Part shown: positions 10,324-22,620 of the stretch, one piece after another | How the letters are laid out: the number at the start of each line of letters is the position of its first letter | Position numbering within the stretch: position 1 is the first letter of the stretch | Origin: Lichina pygmaea | Taxonomy: Eukaryota; Ascomycota; Lichinomycetes; Lichinales; Lichinaceae | Reading direction: 5' to 3' | NCBI GenBank assembly: GCA_963422465.1 | Contig: OY730175.1 | Location: 2,728,001-2,792,000 of the forward strand | DNA length: 64,000 nt | Position numbers and translations under genes: made by a program | The notes under the pieces: generated by a model | The model's database searches: none | What the model saw: only the letters and a program-made list of their open reading frames with translations | What the model was told of the DNA's origin: nothing

Positions 10324-11205
10324 GTATCCTAGAACTACTCCTTTCTCAATTAGGAGGTTTGCTTGCTCTGGAGTAGCTAGATCCAGATGTAGAGATGTGA
10401 CTGGCTTCTGGAGGAGTTTGGCTTTTCTGGACCAGTAGGTTCTTAGGATGTTGACCTTACTTTCCATCCCAGGGTTTTGGGAGAAGATTGCCTTTTTTGT
10501 TTCCTCCAGGTTTTCTGGCTTGAAGTCTTTTGTCTGCACTCCATGGACTAGCACTGGAAAGATTCTGGGTGATATCTTGGCCTCTGCTGTAAAGAGAGCT
10601 GGGATCCAGTCCTTGTTTTCCTCTAGCTGAGTCTTGGCTTGAGGAGTTTCCAGAGAGATTATAATATCTTCTGAGGGTAGTTTTCTGGCTGCTCTTATTT
10701 CTTTTTGGTAGGAGAGTGGTGTTTTCTTCTTGAGAGCTTCCATAAGCTGGGCTGGTGTTCTGTTTGCTAGCTGGCCAGTCTGAGTTCCAGGTCTGATAGT
10801 GATTTCACTGTGGATTCTGGTTGGAACAGGGATTTCCTGTCCTACTGTTTTCTGGGCTGCCTGGGCATATGTTGGCTTAGTGTTTTGTTTTTGGACTTGT
10901 TTCTCAATGCTGTCCAGTCTCTCAAGTATCTTCTGGAGACTCTGGGAGTTAGGTGAGTGAGTGGAGACATCTTTGTCCAGTGCTTCTGCCACTTTGGACA
11001 GAATACTATCCCATGCTTTTTTGATGTGTTGGGGAGCTTTTGTGTGGATAAGCTATTCTTCCACTAGCTGGGGAGGTGTCAGCCTCTTCTCTTCTTCTTT
11101 TTCTTGAGTCTGGGATTGGTCTGTCAGCGAGTTAGCCACTGGGGGTTGCTGGGAGCTTGGAGAAGGCTGGTTTTCTTTCTCTTTCTCTGGTTTTTTCTTT
11201 GACAT
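10324..11205 (-). pseudogene. LINE U ORF1, N-terminal part
   Basis: The likely start is the MSKKKPEKEK methionine at 11205, aligned with the MAPKKKKP start of the other LINEs. A stop at 11053 interrupts the frame, after which 224 residues (10992-10318) encode the gag-like core with ARKLPSEDI, PVLVHGV and LDLATPEQAN motifs. The frame is cut by the GTATC-flanked chromovirus insertion and resumes at 3965. The family role is nucleic-acid binding in the LINE ribonucleoprotein. Confidence 0.85.
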
Positions 11206-11887
11206 TATGTGATTTTGAGTGTCTTCCAGCAGTTCTTTTTGGCTGGGATTGCTGAGGCTCTTTTGGAGGCTTCTCCCAGTTGTTCGCAAAGGGTCACCTG
11301 GTTCCTAGCAGTAGTTGCACAATTCCGGGACCACTCCACAAGACTGTACTTTCCTGGGCAGTCTTTTCCAACTAGACTCTAGGGAAATCTGGTTGTATTA
11401 ACTCAAGCTAGGGACCACACCCCCTGCCTGAGCTTTCCTAGAGTTTTTCAACTCTACCAGCACTAGAGGCAAGCTCTAAACTATTCCTCTTATCCTGGGA
11501 GCCCTGATCTCCTTGTTGGTGGGTGTTTCTCACTTTTAGGAGAGGTTTCGTGTTTTATCTCTGATAGACTGGGAGTGCTGGCTTAATCCTGAGTTTTAGT
11601 CTCAGGGCTGATTGTTCCAAGGTAGGTAGGGCTTTGCCCAGTCCTTCAGAATACCTCTGGTCCCTCTCACTCTTGTTGTGGCTGGGTGGTGGGTAGTTGA
11701 AGCAAGAAGACGTGAGTTCTGGGATCACAACTTTTAACCAATAGGCCTGATTCAGAAAAGTGATAGGTTTTCACTCTTGGGAAGTGGGTGGTTTCAGCAA
11801 GCTTCACGACTGGTTTCCAGGACTTATGACCAAATCCGCTGATTGTCAAAAGTGATGGTCCTTTGATGATGTGGTACTGGCAAGAGT

Positions 11888-14215
11888 GGCAGAAACACCA
11901 GTAGTAGGAGAATGTACAGTCTCATGAAGTTCAGAAATATAGAATAGAAAAAGAATAGGCAACAAAGGGGAACCTTGGGGAACTCCACAGTGAATAGGAA
12001 TAGAAGAGGGCTCAGAGTCATCAAAAAGTAGGGTGGTGGTACGTCTGGTACAGAAAGAGAAGATCCAAGAAGTTAGCCAGAGAGGGATCTCTTTTCTCTC
12101 CAGAATCTTTTGAGGAATCTCTGGGAGAACTCTGTTATATGCTCCTGAGATGTCCAGAGAAAGTAGAGATGCAACCATGCCTTCTTTCCAGACTTTTTCC
12201 ACTTGGGAAGTTAGAAGGAAAAGTGCTGATTCAGTTGATCTGCCTTTCCTGAACCCCATCTGGATTTCTGGCAAGAGTTTAGCCTCTTCTGCTACCTTGC
12301 TTAGTCTGGCTGCTGTAATAGCTTCCATCAGCTTGCCAGTTGTGTTTAGCAGAGCTATAGGGCGCCAGGCTTTAGCTTGGTTATAGATTCCCTTGCCAGG
12401 TTTTCTTAGACAGACTGTTTTTGTATTCTTGAATTTCTCTGGAAAGTATTCCAGTCTCCAGCATGTTGATGTGAGAACAGCTATAGCTTGGCAGAACTTG
12501 GGACCCAGAGCTTTCAGAAATCTATTTAGCAGCTTGTCTTTTCCTCCTGCTGTAAAAGGTTTCTTCTTGTTCAGAATTTGCTCCACTTCTTCAGTGGTAA
12601 CCTCCTGAGAAAGCTGGATCTCTGGGGTACTCTGGTGACTTTCTGTACTTGGTTCTGGAACACGTGCTTCTGGAAAGAATTGAGCTGAGAAAGATTTTGT
12701 CTTCTCCTCAAAGCTTTTGGCTAGTCCTTCTTGAGTCTCCAGATCAGGGACCAGAGGAAGATCAGGGGTCTTGTTAGTTTTTGATTTTCCCTACTTTGCA
12801 AGCTTCCAGAATTTTGAGAAACTGGCTAGCTCATGAACTTGTTTTCTGAAGGTGTTCTGTTTGCCTTCTCTGACAGCTTTCTTCTTGAGCTTAGTTGCTT
12901 CTTCTAGCTCTTCTTGGCTTGCCTGTCCTCTGAGCACTTGTCTTCTTATTCTTCTTTCCTGCTTAACTTTGGTTTGGATCTCTTGGTTCCACCAGGGGAC
13001 TGAGTGGCTAGATTGCTTCTGGAGTTCTGTGCATCTGTCTGCTATTTCTTGGAGAAAGTGGTTAAGATATTCCAAGTACTTATCCACTTCATGTTTATCT
13101 TGAAAGTGGAAGGGCAGCTGCAAATTATTACACTCTTGTTTTGCCAGATTTGTGTCCAGTGTTTTCCAGTTTCTTTCTGGTCTCCAGGTTTTTCTTGGTG
13201 AGTCCAGGTCCAGGCTAGTTAGCACAGGTCTGTGGTCAGACCTATGAAAGAACTGCAAAGCAATTTTAGAAAAGATTAGAGAGTTAGAAAGAGAAGAAGA
13301 TATAAAGGAAAGATCAATAGGTGAACAGGGCTTGTGGGAAAGAGATCTAGCTCTTGTGGGTGTAAAAGGTGCAATAGCTAACTCCAGATTTGAGTTTTTC
13401 ATTAGAGTTTGGAACTTGTGTGCAGTGTCAGAATATAGTCTTCTTTTCTTTGACCAGTCAGGGTGGTGAAGATTTGAGTCTGTAAGAAGAATATGCTGCC
13501 CTTTTGCTTGTAAAGTATTTCGGAGTAGACAGAGAAGAGCTTCTGATGCTTGTAGGTAGTTCTCTTGACTTGAGGGAGTGAAGTATAGATTATGCACCCA
13601 CAGAGAAGTAGAGGTGTTTTCCAGATGAATTTCAAGAGAAACAAAGTCTTTGTGACAAGGCAATAGCAGAGCAGAACTCAAGCCTAACTGATTTGGTAAC
13701 CTTGACCTGACTTGGCTTGAAACTTGAGACTTGGATTGATGTACAAGACGAAAGACAAGGAAGGAAGAAAAAGAGGAAAGAAGAGAAGAAGCTGGAGAAG
13801 TAGGAGAAGTTCTTAAAGGCAGGGGATCAGGCAACAGTGGAGCAAACAGGCAACAGTGCAGATGGAACTTTCCAGCAAGGTGCGTGCAGATGGAACTTCC
13901 CAGCAAGGTGCGTGACTTTTGCCAGATATGCAACTGGGCCAGAACCGTGACAGTCTTTACTCCAGAAAGTAGGGTGGAGAGATGACAGTTTCAGGTTTTT
14001 GTTAATAAGAAAAAGAGTTCTACCAATCTCTGGAGAATATAAAGGAAGAAAAGAAGAAAAAACAGTTGAGGTACTGCTTTGAAGGTGAGGATTCTTCCAG
14101 GGTTCTTGAAGTGCAATAATATCTACTTCTTGAAGAGTCGGGGTTGCTAGAAGTAGCTCTTGGACTGATTGGCTTTTCTGCACATTGTATTGAAGAAGTG
14201 TGAACTTTGTATTCT
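11888..14215 (-). pseudogene. LINE V ORF2 (endonuclease and RT), interrupted
   Basis: The endonuclease start (MQKSQSVQELLLA, LQEPW) is at 14183. The solo LTR at 13651-13957 cuts it after FWSKD, and the frame resumes with FVSLEIHLEN, LTDSNLHHPDW and the histidine motif SDHRPV. A stop lies near 12790. The RT fingers and palm (MGFRKGRSTESALF, SLDISGAYNRV, CGVPQGSPL) occupy 12586-11900. The catalytic FADD block is lost at the junction with LINE U. Confidence 0.85.
13651..13952 (-). repeat. Solo LTR of Gypsy family A
   Basis: This isolated LTR is 302 bp, from TGTGACAAGGC to CCGTGACA in plus orientation, with the target duplication GTCTT at 13646-13650 and 13953-13957. No internal Gypsy sequence is present, so it is a solo LTR left by recombination. 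LINE ORF2 reads on at both sides. Confidence 0.95.
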
Positions 14216-15614
14216 TTATGTGGACATTTCATCTTCAAAGATCTTGAAGAGGTTGACTGACTGCTTTCCCCCTGTGTTTGTTGATCTTGTAGACAGAATT
14301 TGCACTTCTGGACACCCTCCTCTGAGTCTCTCTGAGCTTCTAGTTGGCTCTGTGGTTTTCCATCTTTTTCTCCCTGGAAGAGTCTGTATGAAGAGGAAAG
14401 TAACTGGAGACTGTGTGACTGGCACAGTGGTAGCAGTGGAGATCTCATACTTCTCTGGGCGGGAAATCCATACCTCTCTTGCCTTCTTGACTGCTTCTTG
14501 GCGTACTGGGCATGTGCTAGCCCAGGCTGGGTGAGCTCCTTTGCAGTTGCTGCATTTTGGCTTTAGCAGTTGCTCAGGGATTTGGCAGGTTCTTCTTTCA
14601 TGCTGGCCTCCACAGGCACCACATACAGCTTGATTCCTGCACAGGTGAGCTTGGTGTCTATACCCAAAGCACTTGAAGTATTGTGCCACCAATGTGTTAG
14701 CCAGAAAAGGCTCTGCCTCATGCAATCTGTGGCCCAGCACTACTCCACTCTCAATTAGAACATTGGCCTGTTCCGGGGTGGCCAGATCCAGGTGGAGTGA
14801 AGTAACTGGTTTCTTTTGAGCTATAGCCTTCTTTGACCAGTAGGCTCTTAGAATAGTGATTTGCTTGCTCAGGGATAGGTTGCTGTTCTGGATAGTCTGG
14901 CGAGTTTTTTCCAGGTTTTCTGGCTGGATGTCTGTGGTTCTGACTCCATGAATCAACACTGGGAATCTCTTGGGTTGGATAGTTGCTTCCTTGGTAAAAA
15001 TAGCTGATCCAGGCAGAGTCTTTCTCTACAAAACTCTTAGTCTCTTTGGTTTCAGTGTTAATAAGAATATCCCCTGAGAGAAGTTTTCTCACTGCTCTGA
15101 CTTGTTTATTATAGAGACTGGGGAGTCTATCTTGGAGAGCTTGAAAAAGCTGGATGTGAGTCCTGTTGGCTATATCAGGTGTCTGGTTACCAGGGTGGAC
15201 AAGAACTTCCTTCAGAATCCTTGGAGCTAGAGGGATTTGAGCTGGGATATGTTTCTGAACAGCCTGGGTATATGATGGCTTAGATTCTTGCTTGTCTAGC
15301 CACTTGTTAATATTCTCCCACTCCTGGAAAATCTTGTTGGTCAGACCAGTGGGGAGAGACTGGGTTTTGGTGGACTGGGCTTCATTAGTACAAGAGTTTT
15401 TCTTAATATTCTCCCAGCCTTTCAGTACAGATTCTGGGGTAGCTTGAGTCTTGAGCTATGAGTCCAGTAGGTTGTAGTCATTCTGGAGAGCTGGATAGGG
15501 GGTAGAAGAACTAGGCTGAGTACCAGCAGAACTGGGAGCTGGCATTGTTGGAGAAGGTGTTGTTTTTCTGGTAGTGTTCTGGGAGGAGTCTGGTTTCTTC
15601 TTTTTGACAGGCAT
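14216..15614 (-). pseudogene. LINE V ORF1 (gag-like, zinc knuckles)
   Basis: The start at 15614 reads MPVKKKKPDSS, matching the MAPKKKKP start of the intact copy at 25264. Stops and frameshifts separate an N-terminal part (to about 15456) from a core with PVLIHGVRT-type, LDLATPEQAN and three knuckles (CFGYRHQAHLC, CGACGGQHERRTC, CSNCKGAHPAWASTC). The end at 14216 overlaps the start of ORF2, as in the intact element. It is defective through several indels. Confidence 0.82.
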
Positions 15615-16242
15615 AGGGTAGGTAGCCTGCATAGTGGGTTGTTCACAAATGGTCACCTGGTTCCTAGCAGTAATTGCACAATCCTGGGACCACTCCCCAA
15701 GACTGTACTTTCCTGGGCAGTCTTTTCCAACTAGACTCTAGGGAAATCTGGCTGTATTAACTCAAGCTGGAGACCACACGCCCTGCCTGAGCTTTCCTAG
15801 AGTTTTTCAACTCTACCAGCACTAGAGGCAAGCTCTAAACCATTTCTCTTATCCTGGGAGCCCTGATCTCCTTGATGCTAGATGTTTCTCTTAAGAGAAG
15901 TTCAAGCTGTTATCTCTGTCTGACTGGGAGTACTTGCTCAATCCTGGGACCACACCCCAAGACTGAGTGTTCCTAGGTAATTGGGGCCTGTCTCCAGTCT
16001 TTCAGAATCTCACTGGCCACTCTCTGCCTTGTTATAGATAGTCTGTTGGTTGTTGTAGTTGAAGATCAAAGATTCAGAGATCACAACTTTTGACAAACAG
16101 GCTGGGTTACCCAAAGTGATGGGTTTTCACCTTAAGGTTTTGGTGGTTCCCAACAGATACTCGCTTGGTTTCCAGAACTTCTGGCAAAGTCCGGTGATTA
16201 TCAGACGTGATAGTCCTTGAACGTAGTGGTACTGGGAAGAGT

Positions 16243-16937
16243 TTTTATCCCATGTCTTACAGCCCAGGACAGACATTTGAGATGTGTGTTCTTCAACTTC
16301 AGAAGGTTGCTTTTCAGAGAGTGACCAAAACCAAGCAGATTTGTATCATCTGCAAATCCCAGAGCAGAATCACCAGAAGAGGAAGTATGCACTGTTTCAT
16401 GCAGTTCAGAAATATAAAATAGAAAAAGAATAGAGGATAGAGAAGAATCTTGGGGAACTCCACAGTGAATAGAAATAGGGAAAGACTCAGAGTCATCAAA
16501 AACAAAAGTGGTAGAGCACTTGGTGCAGAAACTGTAGATCCAGGAAGTTAGCCAGGAAGAGATACTTTTTCTTCCTAGAATTTGCTGTAGAATCACAGGT
16601 AGAACTGTGTTATAGGCTCCTGAGATATCCAGAGAGAGAAGAGATGTAACTATACCTTTCTTCCAGACTTTCTCCACTTGGGAGGTCAGAAGGAAAAGTG
16701 CTAACTCTGTTGATTTTTCTTTCCTGAAGTCTATCTGGATTTCTGGTAATAGACTAGCTTCTTCTACTACTTTGCTTAGTCTGGCTTCAGCAATAGCTTC
16801 CATCAGTGTACCTGTTGTGTTCAGCAGAGCTATAGGGTGCCAGACTTCAGCTTGGTTGTGGGTTCCTTTGCCAGGTTTCCTCAAGCAGACTGTTTTTACA
16901 CTCTTGAACTTTTCTGGGAAGTACTCCAGTTTCCAGC
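16243..16937 (-). mobile_element. LINE 'W', RT part downstream of Gypsy X
   Basis: Minus-strand LINE ORF2 begins with WKLEYFPEKFKSVKT and runs through MGF-like, SLDISGAYN and FADDTNLLGF RT motifs. It is cut at 16243 by LINE V. The segment is flanked on its 5' side by CCAGC (16933-16937), the reverse complement of GCTGG at 42483-42487. Together with 41731-42487 it forms one LINE split by Gypsy X. Confidence 0.88.
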
Positions 16938-17201
16938 TGTGACAAGGCAATGGCAGAGCAGAACTCGAGCCTAACTGATTCAGTAACCTTGACCTGACTT
17001 GGCTTGAGACTTGAGACTTGGATTGATGTACAAGACGAAAGACAAGGAAGAAAAAAAGAAAAGAAGAAGAGAAGAAGCTGGGGGAGCAGAAGTTCTTATA
17101 GGCAGGGGATACAGCGGAGCAAGCAGGCAATAGTGCAGTTGGAAGTTCCCGGTAAGGTGTGTGACTTGTGCCAGATATGCAGCTGGGCCAGAACTGTGAT
17201 A
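16938..17201 (-). repeat. 3' LTR of Gypsy X
   Basis: This is a family-A LTR of 264 bp in minus orientation, short form with a single 46-bp unit. A C-rich run just beyond 17201 is the complement of the polypurine tract. The flanking CCAGC is its target duplication, whose partner GCTGG is at 42483-42487. Confidence 0.9.
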
Positions 17202-19518
17202 TTACCCCTGTCCATCACATGGCAAACTCCTGTGAGCCTCAGGCCACTTGTGAGTGTAGTTCTGTGGCTGTGGTTTCCTTGGGTATTTTGTATGGAAGTT
17301 GTAGATAGTGTCTTTGGTGTTGTCAAGATACTCAATAGGCTCTTCAGTGGTATCTTCAATTGGCCATCCAGACTATTTGACCAGGTACTTGAACTTCTGT
17401 CAAGATGTTGCTGGCTTAGAGTCAAGGATTTCTTCAACCTGGAACTCTTCATCTGTGTCTTGACCAATAACAGGGCCAGGGTGTTCATTTGATTGGCCAG
17501 GGATAGGATTAGCAGGTGTCAGATGTAGAAGGGAAATGTGAAAGACAGGGTAGATCTTGAGTGTGTGGAAGCTTCAGATAGCAGGCACAGCTTCCAACTG
17601 TCTTCAACACCTTGAATAGTCCAATCCACTTGTCGTCAAGCTTTTTCCATGGGTGGCGTGTCCTGATGTTCTTGGTATTCAGCCAAACAAGATCTCCAGT
17701 TTGATAGGACAGTGACAGGACTTGATGCAAATTGGTGGTGTGAGCTTGAGCTTCCTGGGATAGTCAGAGTTCAGCTTGCAACTGTTCCAGAATCTGCGTT
17801 ATTTCTCCAGAGATTTCCATAGCATCTTGGTTGCAGACTTCACTCATGGGTGTGATGCTGAGCTCTAGATGGAACCCTTTGTTGGCAAAGAACAGTGACA
17901 TACCAGAGGAATCAGACTGGGAGTTGTTCTGCGTGAACTCTGCCAGAGGAAGCTATTGGACTCAGTCATCTTGGAGATAGTTGACATAGGATCTCAGGTA
18001 GTGTTCAAGCTCCTGATTCTCTTGTTCTGTCTGACTATCTGTCTCTGGGTGGTGTCCTGAGGATAGTCGTAGCATGATGTCAAGATGGGCACAGAGTGCT
18101 TTCCAGAATAAGCTGACAAACTGACCTCCTCTGTCTGAGAGAATACTCCTGGGTAAGCCATGGGTACAGACAACAAACTGGATGAACATCCGGACAAGAT
18201 GTGAGGTTGTCATCTCAGCACATGGCACAAAGTGGTGTTCTTTGGTGAGACAGTCAGTGATGACCCAGATGTGCTTGGCACCAGGGAAGCAGGCATCTCT
18301 TGACTTGGGCAAGTCAGTAATGAAATCCATAGCCAGATTCTGCCAACGTTGCTGAGGCATGGGAAGAGACAGTAGCTCTTCTTGGTGATCACAGGCAGGC
18401 TTTGCTCGAGAGCAGACATGACAATTCCTGATGTACTGCTGTATGATGTTCACTATCTTTGGCCAATAGTACCAACAAGACAGGAGATTGTGGGTCTTGG
18501 CAATCCCAGTGTGGCCAGCCATTGCTTGGTCATGGGCTTCTTGGAACAGGTGTAGGTGTAGCTTATTATTCTCAGGGATCCAGAGTCAGTTCTTGTAGAA
18601 GAGATAGTCATTTTCCAAGCTGCAGTCTGAGAGAGACACTTCTTGACTGTGCCTAACACTATCCCTTAGCATCTGTGACACTGTTGCCACTGGATCACCT
18701 TCAGCAAGGTTGTTATAGGCAGCTTGGATGACGTCTGAAAGAGGTGCAGCACTAGGTTCAGTGTCAACTGGTCCAGCTTCTGAACATCTCAGGATCTGGA
18801 TAGGCTTGACTTGAACCTCTGAATATGCAAGATTCTTGGGCTTGAGGACGACTTGCTCCATGAAGTCTTGACAGGGATCACTGTCTGACAGGAGGTCTTG
18901 GGAATGTCAAGTGAGAGTGTTGGCCTTGCACTGACTGCTGGGACAGTAGCTGATCTTGAAATTGAAGTGTGACAAGAACTTGCTCCAACAGACTTGACAG
19001 TGGGAAAGACACTTTGATGACATGAAGTACTCCAAGTTCTTGTGATCAGAGATCACCTTGACAGGTTCTGGAGATCCTTCAAGCTCTGCTCGCCATTCTT
19101 CAAAGGCACAGACAATTGCCAGTAACTCTTTGTCATAGATCTTGTAGTTGCATTCTGCCAGCAGGTGGTGGCATGACAAGAAGGCAACAGGGCATAGAAC
19201 TCCTTCATGATCTGGCTGTGACAGGACAGCACCAGAGATGTAGTCAGAAGTGTCAGTCTTAACAACACACTCCTTCTCCAGATCAAAGTGCTGCAGGATG
19301 GGTGCAGTGCTGAACACTTTCTTGATACTTTCAAACAAGCACTGCTCTGGGGTTTCCCACTTGAAGGCAACATTCTTCTTGGTCAGAGCTGTGAGTGGGG
19401 ATGCAAGCTTGGCAAAGTCTTTGATGAACCAGTGGTAGAAGTTTGCAAAGGCAATGAAGCTCTGCACTTCCTTGAGACTAGCAGAAGGATTCCACTCCTT
19501 GATGGCGTCAGTCTTGGC
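17202..19518 (-). pseudogene. Gypsy X pol 3' half: RNase H, integrase, chromodomain
   Basis: From 19513 downward the frame shows the RNase H region ([45 protein letters not shown]). Integrase follows (18522-17962) with a CHVC zinc pair and the D, D, E residues in MDFITDLP, SDRGG and ETDSQTEQ. A degraded chromodomain (VEEILDSK-type) lies near 17330-17460. Several stops and shifts separate the parts. The 5' half of this element is at 42488-45363, and TTGGC at 19514-19518 is the target duplication of Gypsy Y. Confidence 0.88.
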
Positions 19519-19831
19519 TGTCACAGTTCTGGCCCAGTTGCATATCTGGCACAAGTCACACACCTTGCCGGGAAGTTCCATCTGCACTGTTGCCTGTTTG
19601 CTAGCCACACACCTTGCTGGGAAGTTCTATCTGCACTGTTGCCTGTTTACTCTGCTGTATCCTCTGTCTATAAGAACTTCTCCTACTCCCCCAGCTTCTC
19701 TTCTTCTTTTCTCTTTTCCTTCCTTGTCTTTCATCTTGTACATCAATCCAAGTCTCAAGTCTTAAGCCAAGTCAGGTCAAGGTTACTGAATCAGTTAGGC
19801 TTGAGTTCTGCTCTGCTATTGCCTTGTCACA
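19519..19831 (+). repeat. 5' LTR of Gypsy Y (long form)
   Basis: This 313-bp LTR runs from TGTCACAG to TTGTCACA, with two 46-bp units at its start and a CTATAAG box. The flank TTGGC (19514-19518) matches, as reverse complement, GCCAA at 45359-45363. Confidence 0.93.
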
Positions 19832-19884
19832 CTACGAAAGACCTACCCAACCATAACACACTTCACCAAGCCATGTTCACATCC

Positions 19885-20790
19885 TTGTCATATCTCAACA
19901 ACCAGACCAAGCCATGCCAGTTGCTGGAAATAACAAGTTCCTTCACAACATGTTTGCAGAGTTCATGTGAATTCAAGCTACCAACACCACTCCCAAGTCC
20001 AAGTCCGAACACACTGCTGACCCAGAGATCTTCAGTGGCAATAGCGGAAACACAGAAATCACGCATGAGAAGCTTGAGAGCTTCATCACATCAATGTCAC
20101 TCAAGATGACACTCAACACTGACTGGTACCCCACAGAAACATCGTGGATTGCGTACATCTTTTCACGCATGACTGGCACTGCGCAGTTCTACATCTCAGC
20201 TAAGACCACAGCTGGCCAGTACATTGACTGGCACAACATTGTCCAAGATCTCCAGAACACCTTCTCTGACCCAGACCCAGAGTTCCTAGCTGAGAGAAAG
20301 CTCATCACCTTGCGTCAGGCCAACTGTTCCTTTGCTGAGTTCTTCACAGAGTTCAATCAGTATACTCCATGCACAGGCTTCAACAAGAAGGACTTGAAGT
20401 GCCATCTTTGATGTGCTGTCTCTGAAGAGCTTGCCAAGCAGCTTGTCAGCATCAACCTCAAGGACATCAGCTATCAGAAGCTTGTTGAGGAATGCCAGCT
20501 GCAGGAGAACCAGTTGTGTGCCACTTCTGCCAACTCTCACTGTCCACGTCAAGCACCTCCCACCCAAGCCTCAGTTCCACAGTCAGGAGCTTCAGTTCTG
20601 TGTCCAGAGTTCATTAAGCCAGCCTTCACACCACAGCCACCAAGTCCTACCATGGATCTCAGCCACTCTAAGCTGACACCAGAAGAGTGAGAACATCGCC
20701 AAAGCAAAGGCCTCTGCTTCTACTGTGGGAACCAAGGTCATGTCTCAACCTTCTGTCTACTGAAAAGCATGCCTGTTGTTGCCACCACCA
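19885..20790 (+). pseudogene. Gag of Gypsy Y, degraded
   Basis: The expected start codon at about 19892 reads ATA instead of ATG. A TGA near 19968 and a stop at 20409 break the capsid region (EITHEKLESFITS, then FSDPDPEFLAERKLITLRQ). A frameshifted Pro/Gln region leads to an intact CCHC knuckle (CFYCGNQGHVSTFC) near 20710-20755. The product would be the particle protein, and this copy is defective. Confidence 0.82.
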
Positions 20791-21073
20791 CGACCACCAC
20801 CTAGTCTGCCACTGTTGAGACTACTCCAGAGTCGGAAAACAAGTAGTCCTTGGTCATCATCACACCCAAGGACATGAAAAGAATCTCCATGTTGGCTATC
20901 TGTCTCCAGACCAGCAATTGGACAGCAAGTGCTTGTTTCTTCCTTGTATCCTAGATGGGAAATTCAAGTGCAATACTCTTATTCACTCTGGCTGTTCAGT
21001 ATTTGGCTGCATTGGTGCTTCCTTTGCACAATCTCTTCACCAAGAACCTCTCCCCTACCCACGCACATTGTGA

Positions 21074-22620
21074 TTGTTCAACAGCAAGACATCACAAACC
21101 ACACATCTTGCCAAGACAATCATGACCACAGCACATGGCGTGCACCAGGAAGAAGTCTCTCTCTTTGTGTCTCCTGGTCTTCACTATGATGTGATTCTGG
21201 GGATGCCATGGCTCCAGAAGCACAGGGCAAACATTGATTGGACAAACACCTCAATCATGTTCAAGTCAGATCACTACTGATCCGCATGCCTTAAGTCAAA
21301 CAATAGCTATCCAATGTCTTTGGATCTTGAAGCCAAGACGTCTGCTGGAAAGACTCAGGATCCCAAGCCCCTTTCTGCCACACCAATCTCCATCAATGCT
21401 GCTGTATTTTCTCTCCTTGCTACCAAGCCAGATCACCAGGTGTTCAGTGTTTCTCTGAGAGACATTGAGCAGGTGTTGAAGCCAAAGAAGCATGTGGATC
21501 CTGCCACACTTCTCCCTGCTCAGTACCACAAGTTCCTGGACATCTTCAGCAAGGATAACGCTGACAAGCTTCCTCCTCTACGCCCAGGAGTTGACCACAA
21601 GATCAAGATGGAACCAGGAACCCAGGCACTCTCTGAACCTCTGTACAGCATGAGCAGAGAAGAACTTGAAGTTTTCAAGAAGTACCTGACAGAGAACCTA
21701 AACAAGAGCTTCATTCAAGCATCTTCATCACCTGCTGCTGCACCAGTCCTCTTTGTCAAGAAGCCAGGAGGTGGATTGCATTTCTGTGTAGACTACAGAG
21801 CACTTAACACCATCACTGTCAAGAACTGTTACCCCCTGCCACTGATCCGGGAGATATTGGACCAGCTTTGCAAAGCTGTGTGGTACACCAAGCTTGACAT
21901 TGTTGGTGCCTTCAACCGTATCTGGATGAAGGAAGGTGAAGAATGGAAGACTGTGTTCCGCACACACTCAGGCCTCTACGAATACTTTGTCATACCCTTT
22001 GGTCTTGCCAATACTCCAAGCATGTTCCAGAACTACATCAATGATGTTTTGGGACCTGACATCCTTGATGTCTTTGGCACTGCCTATGTGGATGATATCC
22101 TTGTCTACAGTCAGACACTCAAGGAACACCAGAAGCAGGTCAAGCTTGTTCTCAGTCAACTACAAGATGCAAGCCTGCAAGTTGACATCTCCAAGTGTGA
22201 CTTTGAAGTGCATCAAGTCAAGTACCTTGGCCTCATCATTCAGTCTCCCACTGAAGATGGCTGACCCAGATCTGTGAGCATGGACCCAGCTAAGACTGAC
22301 ACCATCAAGGAGTGGAAGCCTCCTGCCAGTGTCAAGGAAGTGCAGAGCTTCATTGCCTTTGCAAACTTCTACCACCAGTTCATCAAAGACTTTGCCAAGC
22401 TTGCATCCCCACTCACAGCTCTGACCAAGAAGAATGTTGCCTTCAAGTGGGAAACTCCAGAGCAGTGCTTGTTTGAAAGTATCAAGAAGGTGTTCAGCAC
22501 TGCACCCATCCTGCAGTACTTTGATCTGGAGAAGGAGTGTGTTGTTGAGACTGACACTTCTGACTACATCTCTGGTGCTGTCCTGTCACAGCCAGACCAT
22601 GAAGGAGTTCTACACCCTGT
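21074..22620 (+). pseudogene. Protease and reverse transcriptase of Gypsy Y
   Basis: The protease part includes VILGMPWLQKH at about 21190. RT is continuous from 21314 to TGA 22262, with KPGGGLHFCVDYRALN, LDIVGAFN and the catalytic YVDD (about 22085). RNase H starts at 22274 (FKWETPEQ, TDTSDYISG) and is cut at 22620 by a SINE. This is one of the least damaged RT copies of family A in the window. Confidence 0.88.

Larger units (their letters stand above)
2163..11887 (-). mobile_element. Tad-like LINE 'U', split by a chromovirus
   Basis: Read on the minus strand, the element starts with a 5' UTR at about 11887 (box rc of CTGGCAAGAGT) that matches the 5' ends of the LINEs at 16242, 51911 and 59561. 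It continues through ORF1 (11205 onward) and is cut at 10324/3965 by the chromovirus. ORF1 then finishes, ORF2 starts at 3439, and Gypsy Z cuts ORF2 at 2163. Its proteins diverge clearly from those of the other LINEs here, so it is a distinct subfamily. U itself sits within LINE V ORF2. Confidence 0.85.
11888..16242 (-). mobile_element. Tad-like LINE 'V'
   Basis: On the minus strand the 5' end is at about 16242 with the same start box as the other full-length LINEs (ACTCTTCCCAG). A 5' UTR of about 620 bp, ORF1 (15614-14216) and ORF2 follow. The element is interrupted by a solo LTR at 13651 and truncated at 11888, where LINE U is inserted. V in turn sits inside LINE W. Confidence 0.85.
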
